DNA of 64,000 nt, from positions 1 through 64,000 of the forward strand of contig CAYUHJ010000002.1 of NCBI GenBank assembly GCA_964444365.1, in the 5' to 3' direction. Made by a program: the position numbers and the translations under genes. Shown here in pieces: positions 43,543-52,500 of this stretch. The notes beneath the pieces were generated by a model. That model saw only the letters and a list, made by a program, of their open reading frames with translations. It was not told where the DNA came from and searched no databases. This stretch comes from CAYUHJ01 sp964444365 (GTDB lineage Bacteria; Planctomycetota; Planctomycetia; Gemmatales; Gemmataceae). Numbering within the stretch: the stretch's first letter is position 1; each line of letters opens with the position of its first letter.

Positions 43543-46500
43543 TTAACCCTCGAACCCGTCCAGCAGCGTCAGCAGCGATCCCGTCCCGTTCCGCGCGGGC
43601 GGTTTGTCCCCGTTCGCCGTCGGCTCGCCGTTCGCGGCCGCCATCGCGTCCGGGGCCCAGAACCGCTTCCGCAGGAACGGGTACGTCGGCACCGACACGA
43701 CCCGCCCCCCGTCGGCCGGCCAGTCCGCGGTTCCCCCGGCCGCCCACTTCGCCGCGAGCAGTGACAGCGGGTCGTCGCCGGCCCCGGCGGCCCCGTGGAA
43801 AACCCCGGGCATCGGCCGGCCGGCCAGGAACGCCCGCAGTTTGCCGACGAGTTCCTGGCGTCCGCCGGCCACGACCGCGAGCCGGGCGGCCATCGGCTCC
43901 CGCCCGACCCGCAGCGTGTGGGCCACGTCGGCCATCGGGTCCGTCCCGCCGGCCACGAACGCCGCGAGCCGGTCCGCCGCCTCCCGCAGCCGGTCGTCGT
44001 TCCGGGCCGAGAGCACGAACACGGCCGGCCCGGCCGGGGGGACGGGTCGCGGGGCCGGCGGGGCTTCTTCGAGGATCAGGTGGGCGTTCGCCCCGCCGGC
44101 CCCGAACGAACTGACGGCCGCCCGGCGCGGCCCCCCGCCCGCCGGGGTCGGCCACGGCTCGACCCGCGTCGGCAACCGGAACGGCGTGTCGGCGAACCGG
44201 ATGTCCGGACTCGGCGGGTCGGCGTTCAGAGTCGGGGCGATCTCCCGGTTCACCAACTGGAGGACGGCCTTGGTCAGCCCGGCGACCCCGGCCGCGGACT
44301 CCAGGTGCCCGACGTTCGGCTTCACCGACCCGAGCGGGACCGACTGCCGGGCGACGGTCGAACCGAACGCACGGGTGAGCGCCCGAACCTCGATCGGGTC
44401 GCCGAGCGGGGTGCCGGTGCCGTGCCCTTCGACGTAGCCGATGCTGGCCGGTTCCACCCCGGCGCGGGCGAACGCGGCGGCGATCACCCCGGCCTGGGCG
44501 TTCGGGTTCGGCACCGTGTACCCGGACGTCTTCCCGCCGGCGTTCACGGCCGACCCCTTGATGACGGCCAGCACCCGGTCCCCGGCGGCCAGGGCGTCGG
44601 CCAGCGGCCGCAGCACCGCGACGCCGACGCCCTCCCCGTCCACGAACCCGTCGGCCCCGGCCCCGTATGCTTTCACGGTCGGTCCGCGGGACAGCATCCG
44701 CAGGTGGGAAAGGGCGATCAACTGCCGGGGGTGCAGAATCAGGTTCACCCCGCCGGCCAGCGCGACCTTGCACTCGCCCCGCCGCAGGGCCTCGCAGGCG
44801 AGGTGGATCGCCGCGAGCGACGACGAGCACGCGGTATCGACGGCGAGGCTCGGGCCGTGGAAGTCGAACAGGTACGACACCCGGTTGGCGATCGACCAGT
44901 ACGCCGAGTGCGCCGTCCCCGGGCCGCCGCGGACCCACTGCTCGATGCCGTACCACTGGTACGGGCCGTACATCACCCCGGCGAACACCCCGACGGGGTT
45001 GCCGTCCGGCGTGCCGACGGCCGCCGCGAGCCGGGCCGGCGGGTACCCCGCGTCTTCGAGGGCCTTCCACGACTCTTCCACGAAGACCCGTTCGTGCGGG
45101 TCCATCGCCTCGGCCTCGGCCGGGCTGATGCCGAAGAACAGCGGGTCGAACCGGTCCGCGTGGTCGATGAACCCGCCCCATTTCGTGTACGCCTTCCCGG
45201 GCGTCGGGTTGGGAGCGTGGTGCGGTGCGTGGTCCCACCGGTCGGCCGGCACCTCGCGGATGCCGGACGTCCCGGCCCGAAGGTTCGCCCAGAACTCGCG
45301 CAGGTCCGCCGCCCCAGGGTAGCGGCCGCTCAGCCCGACGATGGCGATGTCGCCTGTGCCAGTCTGCGGATCGAGTTCATTTCTTGTGGCACCGGCCTCT
45401 GGCCGGTGCGTGCCCTCACCGGCCAGAGGCCGGTGCCACAAGTCGGGAACCGGCTTTGCCGCGAGATGGGTCGCGAGCTTCTCGATGGTCAGGTGCTCGA
45501 ACAGCAACTCCTTGGGCAGCGGGCCGTACTCCGTCTCCAGCCGCTGCAAAATCTCGACGGCGAGGAACGAATCGATGCCGAAGCGGTCGTAGGTGGCCCG
45601 CGGGTCGAGCCGGTCCGGGGTGGTCTCCAGCACCGCGGCGAAGACCGATTGCAGGTGCGTCACGACTTCGACCGCGTCTCGTCCGATCCCCCCTTCCCTC
45701 GTAGGGAAGGGGGTTAGGGGGTTAGGTGGAACCTCGCTACCCGGGAGGGCCTCACCTAACCCCCCGGCCCCCTTCCCTAAGAGGGAAGGGGGAGAAAGCG
45801 GGGCGGCCGACTCGGGCCGCGCGACCGCCCGGAGGTACACGTCCCGCAGCGACACGAGCGGCCGGCCGGCCGGGTCCAAGATCGTCACATCGAACTTTGC
45901 CGAACCCTCCGACCCGGCCGTCTGGCGGACGTAGGAGTAGCTGACCGGCGTGAGCGGGGCGAACACCGTCAGTTCTTCGACCGAGAACGGCAGCATCGGC
46001 CGCCGCTTCCGGCCGTAGCTCATGGCCACGAGCCCGACGGTCGCCTGGATCGCACCGTCGAGGACGGTCGGGTGCAGCAGGTGCTTCCCGACGTCGTCGC
46101 CGGGCGGCGGGGCGAGTTCGGCCAGCGCCTCGCCGGTGCCGGTCCAGACCTGCCGCAGCCCCTGGAACGTCGGTCCGAAGTCCATGCCCTCGGCCCGCAC
46201 CCGGGCGTAGATCTCGTCCCGCCCGCGGTGGTCCGGGCACCGCCCGCGCACGGCATCCACGTCCACCGACGGCGGTGACACCGGGCTGTCATCGAACACA
46301 ACGGCCCCGCGGGAGTGGACCACCGGCGGGCCGCCCGGCCCCTCGCTGGCGAACTCGTAGGTGACGGCCGGGCCGCCCCCGGGCAGAAACCTCCCGACCG
46401 CCGTGCGGCCCGCGTCGCCGACCACGAACGGGTGCAGGAACAGCACCCCGCGGAACCCGACCGCCCGGGATTCCGGCCGCCAACGCCGGGCCGCGGCGAG

Positions 46501-49500
46501 CAACAGTTCCAGGTACACCGCCCCCGGAACCACCAACTGTCCGCGGATGCGGTGGTCGGCGACGAGGGGGTCAGCCGCCCGGAACAGCCGGCGGAACCGC
46601 GGCCCGGCCGGGTCGGCGTCGAACGCATCCAGACTGTCGGATGGTTGCTTCGGCGCGGCGTCGGCCCAGTGGCGGGTCGGGGCGAACGGGTATGTCGGCA
46701 GGTGGACCCGCGGCGGAGCGGCCGGGCGGGTCCAGTCCACGTCTGCCCCGGCCACCCACCGGCGGGCCAGTTCGTCCGCCGGCAGTGCATCGCGCCGCAG
46801 TCGCTCGCCGTCGATTCCGGTGGGAACCTCGCCGAACCGCCACGGGCCGGTGGTCTCCCCAGCGGCGAACCGTTCGAGTTCCTCGGCCGCGTCGGCGTGG
46901 TCCCGGGCTCCGAGGGCGAACCGGAACGCCATGGCTTCGCGGCCGGTTTGCAGCGTGTAGGCCACGGACGCGAAGGGGACCGTCGCCCCGGCCCCGCGGA
47001 GGAACCCGGCCAGCTTCCCCGCGTACGCCCGCAGCCGATCGGGGTTCCGGGCGGACAGCACGATCCACTCCGACGCGCTCGCGGGAACCGGGCCGTGCGG
47101 GACGGGCGGTTCCTCGACGAGAACGTGGGCGTTCGCCCCGCCGAAGCCGAACGACGAGACGCCCGCCCGCCGGGGGGCCGGCCGCCCGGCCGCGTCCCGG
47201 CCCGGCTCCCAGGGCGTGTTCCGGTCGATCACCGTGAACGGCGACCCGGCGAGCCGCAGGTACGGGTTCGGCGATTGCTGGTGGAGCGTGGCCGGCAGCC
47301 GGCCGTGCTTCAGGGCGAGCAGCACCTTCATCAGCCCGGCCATGCCGGACGCCGGCTCCAGGTGGCCGACGTTCGTCTTCACCGCCCCCAGCCCGCAGAA
47401 CCCGGTGCGGGCGAGCGGCCGGCCGGCCGCGGCCCGGCGGAACGCCTCGACCAACCCGTCGACCTCGACCGGGTCGCCGAGTTCCGTCCCGGTCCCGTGG
47501 GCCTCGACGTAGGTGATCGTCTCCGGGTCGACCCCGGCCCGGCCGATCACCCCGGCGATCAGCTCGGCCTGGGCGGTCGGGTTCGGGGCGGTCATCGAGT
47601 TCGCCCGGCCGCCGTGGTTCTCGCCGGTGCCGATCAGCACGCCGCGGATCGGATCGCCGTCGGCCAGCGCCCGGGCCAGCGGCTTGAGCACGACCACGCC
47701 GACGCCCTCGCCCTTGACGTACCCGTTGGCCCGGGCGTCGAACGTCCTGCACCGGCCGTCCGGGGACAACACCCCGAGCCGGCTGGTGGAGACGAACGTC
47801 TGCGGCGACAGCATCAGCGACACCGCCCCGGCGATCGCCAGTTCGCACTCCCCGGACAGGACCGATCGGGCCGCCCGGTGGACCACCACGAGGGCCGACG
47901 AGCACGCGGTGTCCACGGCCTCGCTCGGGCCGCGGAAATCCAGCAGGAACGACACCCGGTTGGCGAGCAGGGCCGGGGCCGTGCCGAGCGCGAGGTGCGC
48001 GAGGTTCGTGCCCTCGGCCGTGACCGCGTGGCCGTACTCGGAGATTTGCTGGCCGGCGAACACGCCCACCCGCCGGCCGGCGAGGGCCGACGGCCGCAAC
48101 CCCGCGTCTTCCAGGGCGGCCCACGACGTTTGCAGGAACAGCCGGTGCTGCGGGTCGGTGAACCGGGCTTCCCGGGCGGACACGCCGAAGAACTCGGCGT
48201 CGAACGCGGCCGGGTCGGGGACGAACCCGCCCCACTTCGAGACGGACTGTGTCGCCCCGTCGCCGGCGTACGCCCGCCAGTCCCAGCGGTCGGCCGGGAC
48301 TTCGGAGATCAGGTCGCGGCCGGCGTCGAGGTGACGCCAGAACGCATCGAGGTCTTCCGATTGCGGGAACACGCCGGCCGCCCCGACGATCGCCACGGCG
48401 GTTTCCGCGGCGTGGGAAATCGGGACCGCCGCGGGGTTCCCCGGGGCGGCGGCCGCAAGGTAGCCGGCAAGGGAGGCCACGCTGCTGTGGGCGAAGAACA
48501 CCGCCGGGGTCACGTCCGCCGCGAACCGGGCCGACAGCCGCGCGGCGAACTCTTTCAGCGAGATCGAGTCGAACCCGAAATCGCTGAAGCTCGTCTGCCG
48601 GCGGACGCGGGCCGGGTCGAGCTTGAGCAATTCCGCGATCATCCCGGTGAGAACCGCCTCGATCTCCGGGGCGTTTCTAGTAGGTCGGGTCGAGTCTTCG
48701 AGGCCCGACACTCTCGCAACGTCGGGCCTCGAAGACACGACCCGACCTACCAGAGCAGGCTTCTCCGCGAAGACGTCCGCGGTTCCGACGACGACCGTGA
48801 CCCGCGGCTTGCCGAGGGCGACGGCGTCGGCGAACGCGGCCAGCCCCGCGCCGGCGGGGAGGAAGCCCAGCCCGGACACCCGCTCGTACAGGGCGGCCGC
48901 GTCCGCCGACAGGTGCCTGGTGCCGTCGGCCCACATCGGCCAGCCGATCGCCACCGTCGCCCCAGGACCGCCGGCCGCGGTCCGGACGGCGGCGAACTCG
49001 TCGAGGAACCGGTTCGCCGCGGCGTAGTCGCACTGGCCGAAGTCGCCGTGGACCGAGGACAGCGACGAGAACAGCACGAACCAGTCGAGCGGCTGGCCCC
49101 GGGTCGCACGGTCCAGGGCGAGCGCCCCGTCGAGCTTCGTCCGCAGGGATTCGCGGAAGCGGTCCCAGGTCTTCGCGGTGACCGGCTCCCCGCCGGGTCG
49201 TCCCGCCGCGTGGACCACGCCCCGGAGCGGACCGAACCGCCGCGTCACGTCGGCAACCGCTCGGTCGAGCGCCGCCCCGTCGGTGACATCGGCCTGCCAG
49301 TACTCGACGGCCCCAGGGCCTCCGAGCGCCTCGGGCGGGCCGGCGGCGGCGTCCCACGCGGACCGGCCGACGAGGGCGACGTTCGCGCCCAGCCCCGCGA
49401 GGTGCCGGGCGAACAGCCGGCCGAGCCCGCCGGCCCCGCCCGTGATGAGGACCGCGTCCCCGGGCCGCACCGGCGGCGGAGGGGCGGCCGGGCGAGCGAG

Positions 49501-52500
49501 CGGGCGCATCACGCGGCGGAACCGGCCGGCGGCGTCGTACCGCACCTCCGCGGGGTCGGCCGCGAGTTCGACTTCAATCAGCCCGGCGAGGTCGGAGGCC
49601 GCCGGCCGGGTCGACAGTTCGACGGTGTGAACCCGGACGTGCGGGGCGACCGGTTCGAGCGACTTGCGGAAGGCCCCGGCCGTCGCGGCGACCGGGTCTG
49701 GCCGGTGGAACGCCAGCACCCGCGCCGGGCCGCCGCGGGACAGCCCCTGGCACGCCGTCAGCAGCGGTTCCAGGGCGGACCGCGCGTCGACGTCCGGGTC
49801 GCCGGTCGGCGGTTCCAGGCCGCCGAGCAGCACGACCGCCCGCACCGGGCGGCCGGCCGCGGCCAGCGCGGCCAGTGTCGGCCGGGTGTCACTCGAGCCG
49901 GTGTGAACCTCCGCACCCCCGAGCGCCGCGGCCACTGCATGGGCGAACGCGGCGTCCGGGCCGACGACGAGAAGCGGGCCGGACCCGGGACCGGTGGCCG
50001 GGGCCGCGTTCGGTTCCCACGCGGGCTCGAAGAACCGGACCGCCGCGGCCGGCGGGTTCGCCGGTTCGGGCACGAGCCAGTACCGTTCCTCGGCGAACGG
50101 GTACGTCGGCAGCGCGATCCGCCGGCCGCCCGGGGCGAGGTCGAGCCCGGCCAGCGACGCCCCGCGACGGTACAGGTCTGCCAAAGCTTCGAGCCGTTGC
50201 CGGAAGGCCGGCAGCTCCGCGGCGGCGGCGACCGCCGACCGCAACCCGGCGGCGGCCCCGGGTTCGGACTCGACCGCCCCAACCGGGCCGCCTTCCAGTG
50301 CCCGCCGCAGTTCCGCCAGGTCCGCTGCCACGACCGCCCAGCGCACGGGGAAGTGCGACCGGCCGGCGAGCAGGGTGTGGGCCACGTCGGCGACGGGCGG
50401 GGAGCGGTCGCGGAGCCACGCCCGCAGGTCGGCGACCTTCCGGGCGAGCGCGTCCGGCGTTTTCGCGGACAGCGGGAACAGGTACGCCGGGGCCGCCCCT
50501 CCCGCGCGGGGCGGGGCGGGCGGGGCTTCGCCGAGGAGGACGTGCGCGTTCGTCCCGCTGAACCCGAACGAACTGACCGACGCCAGCCGCGGGCCGCCGC
50601 CCGGTGGGGCCGGCCACTCGCGGAGGGCCGTGTTCACCGCGAACGGCGTCTCGGAGAGCCGGAGTGCCGGGTTCGGGCGGGTGAAGTTGACGGCCGGGAA
50701 CAGCACCTTTTCCCGCAGCCCGAGCAGGACTTTCAGGAACCCGGCGACGCCCGCCGCGTGGGCCGTGTGGCCGACGTTCGCCTTCACCGACCCGACCGGG
50801 CAGAACCTGACCCGGTCGGTTTTGGTCCGGAACGCCCGGGTCAGCCCTTCGATCTCGATCGGGTCGCCGAGCCGGGTTCCGGTGCCGTGGGCTTCGACGT
50901 ACCCGATCCGGTCCGGGTCCGCCCCGGCGGCCGCGTGGACCTCGCGGACCAGGGCCGCCTGCGACTGCGGGCTGGGGGCCGTGATGCCGTTCGTCTTCCC
51001 ATCCTGGTTGATCGCCGACGCGAGGACGACGCCCGCGATCCGGTCGCCGTCGGCCACCGCCTTCGCCAGCGGCTTGAGGAACACGACCCCGACCCCCTCG
51101 CCCGGGGTGAACCCGTCGGCGGCCGCGTCGAACGGCTTGCACCCCCCGGTCGGGGACAGCATCCCGGCCCGGGTGGCGGCGGTGTGGAACGAGCGGGTCG
51201 TCGTGACGAACACCCCGCCGACGAGGGCCGTATCGCACTCCCCGGCCGCCAGGCTCCGGCATGCCAGGTGGAGCGCGACCAGCGACGACGAGCAGGCCGT
51301 GTCGACCGGCAGGGCCGGCCCCTTCAGGTTCAGGGTGTACGCGATCCGGGACGCCAGGATGGCGGCCGAGTTGCCCATGAACCCGGCCGCCTTCAGGTCG
51401 ACCCCGCACTCCATCATCTTGTGCGTGTAGTCGCCGCCGTGCGCCCCGACGAACACCCCGCACCGCGTCCCGGCCACCGCCTCGGCCGGGTACCCGGCGT
51501 CTTCCAGCGCCTTCCAGCACTCCATCAGGAACAGCCGGTGCTGCGGGTCGCTCTGCTCGGCGTCGGCCCCGGACATGGCGAAGAACAGCGGGTCGAACCG
51601 GTCGATGCCGTCGAGGAACCCGCCCCACTTCACGCAGTCGGCGTGCGGCTTGAGGTCGTCCGGCAGGTCCGCCGGGTCTGCCGACCACCGGTCCGCGGGG
51701 ACGGCCGTGACCGCCGACTTCCCCGCCGCGAGCAGGGCGAAGAACTCGTCCGGCGTCCGCGCCCCGGGGAACCGGCAGGCCATGCCGATGACGGCGACGG
51801 GAACGGGGCCGGCCGCAGGGTCTGTGTTGTCGGTCGGGTCGAGTCTTCGAGGCCCGGCATCTTCGCTGGTGGGAGTGTCGGGCCTCGAAGACTCGACCCG
51901 ACCTACCGGAGCGTCGGGCCTGACCCCGTGGTCCGCTTCCAGGTGCCCGGCCAGGTCCGCGACCGTGGGAAAGTCGAACAGCACCGACGGCCGCAGGTCC
52001 AACCCGAACCGGGCGTTCAACCGCGTCACCACGTCCACGCCGAGCACGGAATCGACGCCGAAGTCCAGGAACCGGGCCTGCGGGTCGATCGCGGCCGGGG
52101 TCGTCGTCAGGGCGGCGGCCACTTCCGCCGCGACCGCGTCCTCCACGCCGCCGTGACAGCCCGTTGTCACCGCGACGGCGGGCGGCGGGGCGGCCGCGGG
52201 AACCGCCCGCGATTCGGGCACCGGGCGGGCGTCCCGGTGGGCAACGATCACCGCTTGCGCGAACCGGGCCGGGTCCGTCTCCCCCGGAAGGCCTGTCGCT
52301 TCCGCCGTCGGAAAGCCCGCCGCCGCGAGGGCCGCCGTCCACCGCGGCACGTCGAGCAGTGGCGCGTTCGGCAGCCGGGCGGGGCCGTCGCGGAAGGCCC
52401 ACCACCCGTCCGTCAGCCCGAACGTCAGGGTGGCGAACGTCTGGACGGCCGTGACCTCGTTCAGCACGACCGCCCCGCCGGGCTTCACCAGCCGCCACAA

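Noticed and set aside
48680..51906. Transposon insertion disrupting the PKS gene
   Set aside because: No transposase is present and the reading frame stays open through each palindrome, so the gene is intact.
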